A DNA stretch of 44,143 nt from Promicromonospora citrea (GTDB lineage Bacteria; Actinomycetota; Actinomycetes; Actinomycetales; Cellulomonadaceae). The DNA is taken from positions 1-44,143 of the forward strand of contig NZ_JABEMG010000025.1 in NCBI RefSeq assembly GCF_013004695.1, in the 5' to 3' direction. Shown here one piece after another: positions 34,992-42,622 of the stretch. Positions within the stretch are counted from its first letter, which is position 1, and every line of letters begins with the position of its first letter. Made by a program: the position numbers and the translations under genes. Under the pieces are notes generated by a model that saw only the letters and a list, made by a program, of their open reading frames with translations, was not told the DNA's origin and made no database searches.

Positions 34992-35708
34992 TCAGCCGCG
35001 CAGCCCGAGGAACTCCGCCACCCGGTCCGACGCCGGGGCCGTGCGCAGCTCGTCCGGCGCCGCGACCTGCAGCAGCCTGCCCGCGTCCATGACGGCGACA
35101 CGGTCGGCGACGACGGCCGCCTCGGCGTGGTCGTGCGTGACGAACACCGCCGTGGTCCCCGTCCCGACGAGCACCGACCGCACCTCGTTCGCGAGCCGCT
35201 CGCGCAGCTGCCGGTCGAGGGCGGACAGGGGCTCGTCCAGGAGGAGCAGGCGCGGGCGCGGTGCGAGCGCGCGGGCGAGGGCCACGCGCTGCTGCTCGCC
35301 GCCGGACAGCGTGGGCACCGGCCGCCGCTCGTAGCCCGCCAGGCCCACGAGGTCGAGCAGCTCGGCCACCCGGGCGTCCCGCGCGGCGCGGCCCAGCGGC
35401 TGCGTCTCCAGCCCGTAGGCGACGTTGCGGCCCACGTCGCGGTGCGGGAAGAGCTGGCCGTCCTGGAACATCAGGCCGAACCGCCGGCGGTGCACGGGCA
35501 CCCCGGCGAGGTCGGCGCCGTCGTAGGCGACCCGGCCGCCGGCGAGCGGCTCGAGGCCCGCCACCGCGCGCAGCAGCGACGACTTGCCGCACCCGCTAGG
35601 GCCGAGCAGCGCGACCACCTCGCCCGGCGCGACAGCCAGCGAGACGCCGTCCACCGCCGTCGCGCCGCCGTACCGGACCGTGACGTCCCGGACCTCGAGG
35701 CCCGCCAT
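34992..35708 (-). CDS. thiQ: Thiamine ABC transporter ATPase
   Basis: A 238-residue ABC ATPase. Walker A LLGPSGCGKSSLL, Q-loop MFQDGQLFPHRDV, signature LSGGEQQRVALARALAP, Walker B LLLLDEPLSALDR and H-loop VFVTHDHAEA are all present. It powers the ThiBPQ-type importer. The ATG shares one base with the permease stop (TGATG), giving tight coupling. Thiamine or thiamine phosphate specificity rests on the TPP riboswitch upstream of the operon and on the binding protein, not on the ATPase itself. Confidence 0.92.
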   Translation of the reverse strand: MAGLEVRDVTVRYGGATAVDGVSLAVAPGEVVALLGPSGCGKSSLLRAVAGLEPLAGGRVAYDGADLAGVPVHRRRFGLMFQDGQLFPHRDVGRNVAYGLETQPLGRAARDARVAELLDLVGLAGYERRPVPTLSGGEQQRVALARALAPRPRLLLLDEPLSALDRQLRERLANEVRSVLVGTGTTAVFVTHDHAEAAVVADRVAVMDAGRLLQVAAPDELRTAPASDRVAEFLGLRG

Positions 35709-37414
35709 CAGAACTCCCCTCCGGCGCGCTCGTCGCGCAGCCGCTCCGCCACCATCATCACGGTCGCCGTGAGCACCGCCAGCACGACCGACGCCGCGAG
35801 CGCCATCCCGTAGTTCTCCGCGCCGGGCCGCCCGACCAGCCGGTAGATGACGACCGGCAGCGTGGCGCCGTCGGGCCGGGCGAGGAACGACGTCGCGCCG
35901 AACTCCCCGAGCGAGACCGCGAAGGCGAAGCCGGTGGCCAGGCCGACCGACCGCAGGGCGATCGGCAGGTCGACGGTGCGCAGCACGCGGCCCGGACCGG
36001 AGCCGAGCACCGCGGCGACCTCCCGCAGGCGGGGGTCGACGGCGCGCAGCACGGGCAGCACGGTGCGGACCACGAGCGGCACGGCGACGACGGCCTGCGC
36101 GACCGGCACGAGCAGGCCCGAGGTGCGCAGGTCGACGCCGAGCACGGGCTGGTCGAGCGTGATGAGGAATCCGAACCCGACGGTCACGGCGGAGACGCCG
36201 AGCGGCAGCATGAACAGCCCGTCGAGCACGCCGACGGCCCGGCGGGCACCGGACGAGCGCGGCCGCCGCGAGACGACGAGGGCCACGAGCCCGCCCACGA
36301 CGAGCGAGAGCACCGTGGCGACGAGGGCGATCCGGAGCGAGGTGGCCGTGGCCTCCCAGACGGTGACGACGAGCGCGTTGCGCTCGCCGGTGGTCCCGAG
36401 CGCGACGTAGTTGGCCAGGCCCCAGGACCCGTCGGGCTCGCGGAACGAGCGCGCGACGAGGCCCGCGAGCGGCAGCACCAGCAGGCCGCCCACGATCACC
36501 ACGCCGCCGAGGGCCGCGGCGACGTCGGCGGGCGAGCGCCACGACAGGGAGCGGGCGGCGACCCGGGCCGAGACGAGCCGGAGCGCCGCCTCGCGGCGTC
36601 TGCGGGCGCGCGCGGAGGCCGCGAGTGCCGCCGTGATGACGACGAGCTGGAGGATCGACAGCACCGACGCGGAGCGCAGGTCGAGGAACTGCGTCGTGCG
36701 GGTCCAGATCTCGGTCTCGACCGTGCCGTAGCGCACGCCGCCGAGCACGAGCACGACGCCGAACGCCGTGGCGCAGAACAGGAACACGACGGACGCCGCC
36801 GAGGCGACGGCCGGGGCGAGGGCCGGCAGGGTCACGGTGCGCAGCACGCGCGCGGGCGAGGCGCCGAGGGACGCGGCGGCCTGCTCGGTGCGGGGGTCGA
36901 GCCGCTCCCAGAGCCCTCCGACGGTGCGCACCACCACGGACACGTTGAAGAACACGAGCGCGACGACGATCCCGGCGAGCGACTCCTCGAGGCCGAGGAA
37001 CCCGAGGGTGCCGCCCGGCGCGAACAGCGTGCGGAACGCGACGCCGACCACGACGGCGGGCAGCACGAACGGCACGGTGACGAGCCCGCGCACCAGGGTC
37101 CGGCCGGGGAACGAGCGCCGGTACAGCAGGTAGGCGAGCGGCAGGCCGAGGAGCACGGAGAACACCGTGCCGAGGGCCGCCTGGGTCAGGGTCAGCCCGA
37201 CGAGCCGCCACGTGCGCGGCCGGGACAGCACCTCGGTGAAGCCGCCGAGGTCGAGCGCGCCGTCCGGCACGAACCCGCGCACGACGAGCGCCGCGACGGG
37301 CCAGGCGAAGAAGACGCCGAGGAAGCCCAGCGGGACGGCGACGGCCGCCGCCCACAGGTACGGGGCGGGGGTGCGGGTCAGCCCACGACGGTCGCGGTCC
37401 ACCGCTCGATCCAC
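35708..37414 (-). CDS. thiP: Thiamine ABC transporter permease (fused two-domain)
   Basis: A 568-residue inner-membrane permease made of two homologous halves, as in ThiP. Each half has about six helices and a docking loop: EQAAASLGASPARVLRTVTL then PALAPAVASAASVVF in the first, and REVAAVLGSGPGRVLRTVDL then PIALRSVGLATGFAFAV in the second. The GTG start at 37414 overlaps the binding-protein gene by 37 bases; GTG 37402 is an alternative. Neither has a clear ribosome site, so re-initiation is likely. It forms the membrane channel with ThiQ. Confidence 0.92.
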   Translation of the reverse strand: MDRAVDRDRRGLTRTPAPYLWAAAVAVPLGFLGVFFAWPVAALVVRGFVPDGALDLGGFTEVLSRPRTWRLVGLTLTQAALGTVFSVLLGLPLAYLLYRRSFPGRTLVRGLVTVPFVLPAVVVGVAFRTLFAPGGTLGFLGLEESLAGIVVALVFFNVSVVVRTVGGLWERLDPRTEQAAASLGASPARVLRTVTLPALAPAVASAASVVFLFCATAFGVVLVLGGVRYGTVETEIWTRTTQFLDLRSASVLSILQLVVITAALAASARARRRREAALRLVSARVAARSLSWRSPADVAAALGGVVIVGGLLVLPLAGLVARSFREPDGSWGLANYVALGTTGERNALVVTVWEATATSLRIALVATVLSLVVGGLVALVVSRRPRSSGARRAVGVLDGLFMLPLGVSAVTVGFGFLITLDQPVLGVDLRTSGLLVPVAQAVVAVPLVVRTVLPVLRAVDPRLREVAAVLGSGPGRVLRTVDLPIALRSVGLATGFAFAVSLGEFGATSFLARPDGATLPVVIYRLVGRPGAENYGMALAASVVLAVLTATVMMVAERLRDERAGGEF

Positions 37415-38436
37415 TCGTCACGGTGCTCGCTGACCGCTGCCGGGTCCACCGCGAAGGGCTCGTCGGCCTGCGGTGCGAACTTCTGCCAGTCCTCGGGCAG
37501 CTCCACCGCCTGGTCGGCCGGGTACATGTACATCGACTCGGGCAGTGCGGCCTGGACGTCCTGGGTGAGCAGGAAGTCGACGAGCGCCCGTGCGCCCTCC
37601 GGGTTGTCGGAGCCCGCGAGGACGCCCGCGTACTCGACCTGACGGAAGCAGGTCTCCAGCAGCGCGCTCGTGGTCGACGCGCTGCCGTCCTCGGTCACGG
37701 TGAACGCGGGCGACGTCGCGTAGGAGAGGGCCAGGGGGCGCTGCCCGCCCTCGCCTGCGCCCGAGAAGTCCACGTAGTACGCGTCCTCCCACGAGTCGGC
37801 GACCTTGACGCCGTTGTCCACGAGCGAGGCCCAGTACTCCTCGAAGCCGTCCTCGCCGAACGCGCCGACGGTCGCCAGCAGGAAGGCGAGCCCGGGCGAC
37901 GACGTCGCGGGGTTGGTCACCACGAGCAGGTCGCGGTACGCCGGGTCGGCCAGGTCCTCGAGCGTCGTGGGCGGCTCGAGGCCCTCCTGCTCGAACCACG
38001 CCGTGTCGGCGTTGACGCACACGTCGCCCTGGTCGACGGGGGTGAGCGCGCCGCCGAGCTGCTCCGCCCCGTCAGGCAGCGCCTCGGGGGTGTACTCCTC
38101 GAGCACGCCGGCGTCCAGCGCGCGTGACGCGAACGTGTTGTCGACGCCGAACACGGCGTCGCCCAGCGGCGCGTCCCGGGTGAGGACGAGCTGGTTGACC
38201 AGGGTGCCCGCGTCCCCGGCCGCGCTCACCTCGAGCGTGTAGCCGGACTCCTGCTCGAACTGCTCGACGAGCGAGTCGTCGAGCGCCCAGGAGTCGTGGG
38301 TCACCAGGGTGACGGTGCCCTGGCCCTCGGCCCCGTCCTCGCCCGTGCCGGACCCGCCGGCGCACCCTGCCGCGGCGACGGCCACGGCGACACCCAGGAC
38401 GACGGTGCCCCTGCGGGCACCCGAAAGACGCAACAT
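37378..38436 (-). CDS. thiB: Thiamine-binding lipoprotein of the ABC transporter
   Basis: A 352-residue solute-binding protein. A lipoprotein signal ends in AAAGCAGG. The mature part contains VTLVTHDSWALDDSLVEQFE, LTRDAPLGDAVFGVDNTFAS and ALSYATSPAFTVTEDG, a layout and sequence typical of the ThiB/TbpA family that binds thiamine and its phosphates. The TPP riboswitch directly upstream supports the assignment strongly. It is the first gene of the thiBPQ operon. The start is ATG 38436; the region just before it contains GAGGAA within the riboswitch and a nearer GAGG. Confidence 0.94.
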   Translation of the reverse strand: MLRLSGARRGTVVLGVAVAVAAAGCAGGSGTGEDGAEGQGTVTLVTHDSWALDDSLVEQFEQESGYTLEVSAAGDAGTLVNQLVLTRDAPLGDAVFGVDNTFASRALDAGVLEEYTPEALPDGAEQLGGALTPVDQGDVCVNADTAWFEQEGLEPPTTLEDLADPAYRDLLVVTNPATSSPGLAFLLATVGAFGEDGFEEYWASLVDNGVKVADSWEDAYYVDFSGAGEGGQRPLALSYATSPAFTVTEDGSASTTSALLETCFRQVEYAGVLAGSDNPEGARALVDFLLTQDVQAALPESMYMYPADQAVELPEDWQKFAPQADEPFAVDPAAVSEHRDEWIERWTATVVG

Positions 38437-38447
38437 CGTGCCTCGAC

Positions 38448-38530
38448 TTCCTCCGCCGGTATCAACCGGATCAGGTTCAAGGGTCTGCGGTTCTCCGCAC
38501 TCTCAGCGCCGTCGGGGCGCTCCCCTGTCG
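38448..38530 (-). ncRNA. TPP riboswitch (THI element)
   Basis: On the minus strand the conserved parts appear in order: ACAGGGGAGCGCC (start of helix P1/P2), GCTGAGAGTGCGG (the CUGAGA core), ACCCTTGAACCTGATCCGG and GGTTGATACCGGCGGAGG. These are the hallmark sequences of the thiamine-pyrophosphate aptamer. The 3-prime end holds GAGGAA, near the thiB start, so TPP binding probably hides the ribosome site and lowers translation. Confidence 0.95.
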
Positions 38531-38574
38531 TTTCCCGTTCAGCCTAGTGGGCCGACCAGGGCTACGGTGGGCAG

Positions 38575-38856
38575 GTGGCGCAGATTGAGACGGAACAGAC
38601 ACTCGTGGAGAAGGTCGGGACGCTCGCCCTCACGCTGGCGGCCGGCTGGGTCGCCCAGAAGGCGGTGAGCATGATCTGGAAGGGCGTGACGGGCAACGAC
38701 GCACCGAGCAAGGCGGACGATCCGGAGCTCGACCTCGTGCAGGCGACCGTCTTCGCAGCCGTCGCGGCAGGTACCGCGGTGTTCGCGAAGCGCATGGCCG
38801 CCAAGGGAGCGCACACGGCCGCTCTCCGGATCGCCGCCCGCCGCTCAGTCGCGTGA
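38575..38856 (+). CDS. DUF4235 small membrane protein
   Basis: A 93-residue protein with DUF4235 features: one hydrophobic segment near residues 15-35 (TLALTLAAGWVAQKAVSMIW), a polar middle (GNDAPSKADDPELDLVQATV) and a second hydrophobic stretch (FAAVAAGTAVFAKRMAAKGA). The family is common in actinobacteria and has no known function. The start is GTG 38575, close to the riboswitch, with GGTGGG upstream. Its end overlaps the convergent PAS-ANTAR gene by 12 bases. Confidence 0.85.
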   Translation: MAQIETEQTLVEKVGTLALTLAAGWVAQKAVSMIWKGVTGNDAPSKADDPELDLVQATVFAAVAAGTAVFAKRMAAKGAHTAALRIAARRSVA

Positions 38857-39615
38857 CTTGCGCGGCCTGCGGGTCAGCAGCGCGTCGTGCCTGCGCGGCC
38901 GGCCCACGGACTGCACCGCGTCGAGCGCCTGGGTCAGCACCGCAGGGGTGATCCCCGACTTCTCGGCGTCGGCGCGCAGCGCTGCCATCACCTGGTCGGC
39001 CGCGAGCCGTACGGGCACGTCGACCGCGTTGGCCCGCTCGCGCAGCGTGACGTCGGCGGTCGCCTCGTCCACGCCGCGCACGGCCATGATCACGCCCTTG
39101 ACCTGCTCGATCGCTGCCTGGCTGACGAAGGCCCTGTTCACCGTGCTGGTCGCACGGCGGTTCAGCGCCTCCTTCTGCACAGGCGTCACGTCGAGCACGT
39201 ACCCGGCGATCATCGGCCCCTCAGGTCCCCGCTGCCCCTGACCGATGACGACCACCGACCGCGAGCGGCCGTTCTTGTCGACGATCCGGTGGGCGCACGC
39301 GAACGGGCGTCCGAGCCGCAGGGACTCCGCGGCAGCCCGCACGACGCGGGCCCGGTCGTCAGGGTGCTTGCGCGAGCGTAGTGCGTCGAGGCCAGGCTCC
39401 ACCTCGTGGCGCCTCCAGCCGTGCATGGTGTAGACCTCGTCGGACCACCACCACTCGCCCGTAGCCAGGCCGACACGGTATCGGCCGATGAGAAGGTTGG
39501 TTCCGATGCCGAGAGCCTCTGCCAGCTCGGCTGCCGAGATCCCCGGCAGCGCCGGCAGGCTGTCGCTCCGCGCCCCGTCCACGAGGGTGAGGGCGTGCGT
39601 GGTGTCGGCGGACAT
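38845..39615 (-). CDS. PAS-ANTAR regulatory protein
   Basis: A 256-residue cytoplasmic protein. A PAS-fold domain occupies about 40-145, with GRYRVGLATGEWWWSDEVYT, MHGW and HPDDRARVVRAAAES. It ends in an ANTAR RNA-binding domain (about 155-215): VNRAFVSQAAIEQVKGVIMA, then ERANAVDVPVRLAADQVM. ANTAR domains bind paired hairpins in leaders and block termination; PAS sensing probably controls this. A C-terminal Arg/Lys-rich tail follows. Start ATG 39615 has GGGAGG upstream. Its target RNA is not evident in the window. Confidence 0.93.
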   Translation of the reverse strand: MSADTTHALTLVDGARSDSLPALPGISAAELAEALGIGTNLLIGRYRVGLATGEWWWSDEVYTMHGWRRHEVEPGLDALRSRKHPDDRARVVRAAAESLRLGRPFACAHRIVDKNGRSRSVVVIGQGQRGPEGPMIAGYVLDVTPVQKEALNRRATSTVNRAFVSQAAIEQVKGVIMAVRGVDEATADVTLRERANAVDVPVRLAADQVMAALRADAEKSGITPAVLTQALDAVQSVGRPRRHDALLTRRPRKSRD

Positions 39616-39740
39616 GTGAACCTCCCAGATCCAGTAGGACCTGGAGCCGCTTCATGACTCCGATGAACGTCACCATAGAACAGGTCGGATAGTTCGGACA
39701 GTCGAACGGGATGTCGTGAGTCACATGGCACGCTGGACCC

Positions 39741-40211
39741 GTGAGCTTCACGCACCTGGACGACCGCGGGCAGGCCCGCATGGTCGACGTCACCGCCAAG
39801 CAGCCGACCGTCCGGTCCGCGACCGCCTCCGGCCGCGTGCGCTGCACCCCCGAGGTCGTGCGCACCCTGCGTGACGGCGCCGTCCCCAAGGGGGACGTGC
39901 TCGCCGTGGCCCGCGTCGCGGGCATCGCCGCCGCCAAGCGGACGCCGGAGCTGCTGCCCCTGGCCCACGTCATCGGCGTGCACGGCGCCGCGGTCGACCT
40001 CGAGGTCACCGACGACGGCGTCACGATCACCGCGACCGTGCGCACCGCGGACCGCACCGGCGTCGAGATGGAGGCGCTCACGGCGGTCGCGGTGGCGGGC
40101 CTCGCCGTCGTCGACATGGTCAAGGGCCTGGACAAGTCCGTCTCGCTCGCCGACGTGCGCCTCGAGCGCAAGACCGGCGGCAAGTCAGGCGAGTGGGTGC
40201 GTGAGCCGTGA
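39741..40211 (+). CDS. moaC: MoaC, cyclic pyranopterin monophosphate synthase
   Basis: A 156-residue MoaC, the enzyme that forms cyclic pyranopterin monophosphate in molybdenum cofactor synthesis. Marks are ARMVDVTAKQPTVRSATASG, KGDVLAVARVAGIAAAKRTP, TGVEMEALTAVAVAGLAVVD and the catalytic-lysine segment MVKGLDKSVSLADVRLE. The usual LCHPL motif is LAHVI here, so the Cys is replaced by Ala while the His remains. The start is GTG 39741. Its stop overlaps the moaD start by four bases (GTGA). MoaA is not in the window. Confidence 0.95.
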   Translation: MSFTHLDDRGQARMVDVTAKQPTVRSATASGRVRCTPEVVRTLRDGAVPKGDVLAVARVAGIAAAKRTPELLPLAHVIGVHGAAVDLEVTDDGVTITATVRTADRTGVEMEALTAVAVAGLAVVDMVKGLDKSVSLADVRLERKTGGKSGEWVREP

Positions 40212-40447
40212 TCGCCGTGCGCTACTTCGCGGGCGCGCGCGAGGCCGCGGGCACCCCGGGCGAGCAGCTCGAGGGCCCGACGTCGGTCGCCGCCCTGCGC
40301 GCCGCCCTCACTGACGCCCACCCGGGGCTGGCGACCGTGCTGCCGCGGTGCACGCTCCTGGTGGCGGGCTCCCGCACCACCGACGACGCCGCCCCCGTCC
40401 CCGACGGCGTCACCGTGGACGTGCTGCCGCCGTTCGCCGGGGGTTAG
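40208..40447 (+). CDS. moaD: MoaD-family sulfur carrier protein
   Basis: A 79-residue ubiquitin-fold carrier ending in the required Gly-Gly (VDVLPPFAGG), whose C-terminus becomes a thiocarboxylate that supplies sulfur for molybdopterin. Its GTG is inside the moaC stop (GTGA). Its TAG stop overlaps the TAA stop of the convergent mog gene (TTAG). It is of normal length for MoaD; ThiS would be an alternative, but the moaC neighbour decides for MoaD. Confidence 0.92.
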   Translation: MIAVRYFAGAREAAGTPGEQLEGPTSVAALRAALTDAHPGLATVLPRCTLLVAGSRTTDDAAPVPDGVTVDVLPPFAGG

Positions 40448-40941
40448 TGGTCCGCGCCGTCGAGCTGGCCGCGCACGTGGGGCCACAGGGTGAGCACCAC
40501 CTGGAGCCCGTCGCGCACCCCGCCGGAGGATCCCGGCAGGTTGACGACGAGGGCCCGCGACCCGTCCCCTGTCCGCGCGATGCCGGCCAGCCCCCGCGAC
40601 AGCACCGCCGTCGGGACACCGGCGGCGACGCCCTGCTGCCGGACGGCCTCCGCGATGCCGGGGACCTCCTGCTCGAGCACCTCCCGGGTGCCCTCGGGCG
40701 TGAGGTCGCGCGGCGTGACACCGGTACCGCCCGTGGTGACCACCAGACGCGCGCCGGCGCCGAGCGCGGTCCGCAGCACGTCACGGACCGGCTCGACGCC
40801 GTCGGGCACCAGATAGGTGGCGACCTCGGTGAGTCCTGTCTGTCGCAGCAGCGCGACAGCGGCGGGCCCGGACCTGTCCTCCGCCTCGCCGCGTGCGCAG
40901 CGGTCGGAGACGGTGATCACCGCGGCCGTGTCGAGCGTCAT
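40444..40941 (-). CDS. mog: MoaB/Mog-family molybdopterin adenylyltransferase
   Basis: A 165-residue MogA/MoaB-type protein. It shows AAVITVSDRCARGEAEDRSG, LVVTTGGTGVTPRDLTPEGT and VVNLPGSSGGVRDGLQVVL, which form the molybdopterin-binding and catalytic region (TGGTG, with D and E after it). It activates molybdopterin by adenylation before metal insertion. The ATG overlaps the stop of the upstream TauE/SafE gene by four bases (ATGA), so it may be translated from that message. Confidence 0.93.
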   Translation of the reverse strand: MTLDTAAVITVSDRCARGEAEDRSGPAAVALLRQTGLTEVATYLVPDGVEPVRDVLRTALGAGARLVVTTGGTGVTPRDLTPEGTREVLEQEVPGIAEAVRQQGVAAGVPTAVLSRGLAGIARTGDGSRALVVNLPGSSGGVRDGLQVVLTLWPHVRGQLDGADH

Positions 40942-41858
40942 GCCTTCACGCTATCGGCCTCCGGCTCCTCGCTCACGGCGGACGCGGCCTCCGCGGCCTT
41001 GTTCCGCAGGTGCGCCCGCACGGACCACGCGACGGCGGCGGCCCAGGCCAGCCAGATCACCGCGTAGATCGGGATCTTGACCGGGTCGGACGCGTCGATC
41101 CAGTCGCTGCGCAGCAGCGTCCGCGCGTTGGTGAGCACGATGAGGCCGCCCACGAGCGAGCCGAGGACGCGCGGCGGCACGTGACGCACGAGCCACGCGG
41201 CGAGCGGGGCCGCGATCAGGCCGCCGACCAGCAGCGCGAGCACCCACGTGACGTCGATACCCTCACCGGCGAGGCCCACGAAGAAGCCCGCGCTGGCGGC
41301 GACCGCGACGAGGAACTCGCTGGTGTCGATCGAGCCGATGACCTTGCGCGGCTCCAGGCGGCCGCTCGCGAGGATCGCCGGGGTGCCGACCGGCCCCCAG
41401 CCACCCCCGCCGGTGGCGTCGAAGAAGCCGGCCACGAGGCCCAGGGGGGCGAGGAACCGCTTGCGCAGGGGCTTGTCCGAGCGCGCAGGCAGGCCCTGCA
41501 GCGTGAACCGCAGGAGCACGTAGAGGCCGAGAGCCAGCAGGATGACCGACATGATCGGGCCCGCGACCTCGGTCGAGAGCGAGGAGAGGAACGTCGCGCC
41601 CGCGAACGCGCCGACCGCGCCCGGGATGCCGATCTTGGCGACGACCTTCCAGTCGACGTTGCCGAACCGCCAGTGCGCGGCGCCCGACGCGAGCGTGGTG
41701 CCGATCTCGGCGAGGTGGACCGTCGCCGAGGCCGCCGCCGGGTTGGTGCCGATCGCGAGCAGCAGGGTGGTCGAGGTGACGCCGTAGGCCATGCCAAGAC
41801 TTCCGTCCACCAGCTGCGCGCCGAGGCCGACGAGCGCCAGCAGGATCAGGGTTCTCAT
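40938..41858 (-). CDS. TauE/SafE-family membrane transporter
   Basis: A 306-residue transporter with about eight hydrophobic segments in two halves. The family motif appears near the start of each half: GLGAQLVDGSLGMAYGVTST and LAPLGLVAGFFDATGGGGWG. Members export sulfite, sulfoacetate or other organosulfur anions. The C-terminus is acidic. It is followed by mog with a 4-base overlap and preceded, across 247 bases, by an Rrf2 regulator on the same strand. A link to sulfur or molybdenum metabolism is inferred. Confidence 0.92.
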   Translation of the reverse strand: MRTLILLALVGLGAQLVDGSLGMAYGVTSTTLLLAIGTNPAAASATVHLAEIGTTLASGAAHWRFGNVDWKVVAKIGIPGAVGAFAGATFLSSLSTEVAGPIMSVILLALGLYVLLRFTLQGLPARSDKPLRKRFLAPLGLVAGFFDATGGGGWGPVGTPAILASGRLEPRKVIGSIDTSEFLVAVAASAGFFVGLAGEGIDVTWVLALLVGGLIAAPLAAWLVRHVPPRVLGSLVGGLIVLTNARTLLRSDWIDASDPVKIPIYAVIWLAWAAAVAWSVRAHLRNKAAEAASAVSEEPEADSVKA

Positions 41859-41929
41859 GGTCGTTGCCTTCCGAGGACGGGGTGAACGGCAGGGCCGCTC
41901 CGGCGCGGCCTCGGGTCACGGTATCCGCC

Positions 41930-41944
41930 TTACCCGGTCGGGAA
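41930..41944. promoter_or_regulatory. Candidate regulator site upstream of the TauE/SafE gene
   Basis: An imperfect inverted repeat TTACC-N5-GGGAA inside the probable promoter region. On the minus strand TTGTTC and a GATACC-like box about 16 bases apart flank it. It could be an Rrf2 operator, but no consensus is known to me for this regulator. The rest of the 247-base gap (41859-42105) shows nothing else clear. Confidence 0.3.
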
Positions 41945-42105
41945 CAACAGTCATCTCACGGATCGGATTAGTCGGCATGAACAGGACGCGCCCTCGAGAG
42001 GCGGTTTCCTGCGGCTCGCCCGTCGAGCCGGCAGCCGTCGTCTCAGCCTGTGGACGCGTGGGTCAGGTGCTGGTCACGACGCCGGTGCGTCCGCCGGCGT
42101 GCGGG

Positions 42106-42564
42106 TCAGGCGTTGGCCCAGGCAGACTCGCCCCGGGTGAGCTCCTCGATCTCGTCCGGGAGGTCGCCCGCCACGAGGTCGGCCAGGCTCACGGCTTCGA
42201 GGACCGCGCGGACGTTCGCCCGGAGCGCGACCCACACATGGAGCAGCGGCGCGGCCGCGCCCTGGAACTCGAGGTCGGACGGGCGCGTGCCGCGCACGAA
42301 GACGAGCGGCCCGTCGACGGCGCGCACGACGTCGGCGACCGTGATCTTCTCGGCCGGCCGGGCCAGCCGGTACCCGCCGCCGGCACCCCGGTGGCTCGTG
42401 ACGAGCCCGTCCCGGCGCAGGTCGCTCAGGATTCCCTCGAGGAAGCGGTGCGGGATGTCCTGCGCGCGAGCCAGGGCCTCGGCGCGCACGGGCCCGTCCT
42501 GGTCGGAGGCGGCCAGCTCGGCGGCGGCCCGGACGGCATAGTCGGCTCGTGCGGAGATCCTCAT
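42106..42564 (-). CDS. Rrf2-family transcriptional regulator without cysteines
   Basis: A 152-residue Rrf2-type winged-helix regulator: MRISARADYAVRAAAELAAS, then ALARAQDIPHRFLEGILSDL and RRDGLVTSHRGAGGGYRLAR. The C-terminal dimerisation part lacks the three cysteines that hold the iron-sulfur cluster in IscR and NsrR; in fact it has no Cys. It is therefore of the CymR-like, ligand- or partner-responsive type. CymR controls sulfur metabolism in Bacillus, which agrees with the adjacent TauE/SafE sulfur transporter, though this is inference. The start is ATG 42564. Confidence 0.92.
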   Translation of the reverse strand: MRISARADYAVRAAAELAASDQDGPVRAEALARAQDIPHRFLEGILSDLRRDGLVTSHRGAGGGYRLARPAEKITVADVVRAVDGPLVFVRGTRPSDLEFQGAAAPLLHVWVALRANVRAVLEAVSLADLVAGDLPDEIEELTRGESAWANA

Positions 42565-42622
42565 GCCTCCATTGTCCCCCGGGTCAGGGCCGAGCGCGCC
42601 GGTCCGTTCGGTGTCGCGACCC

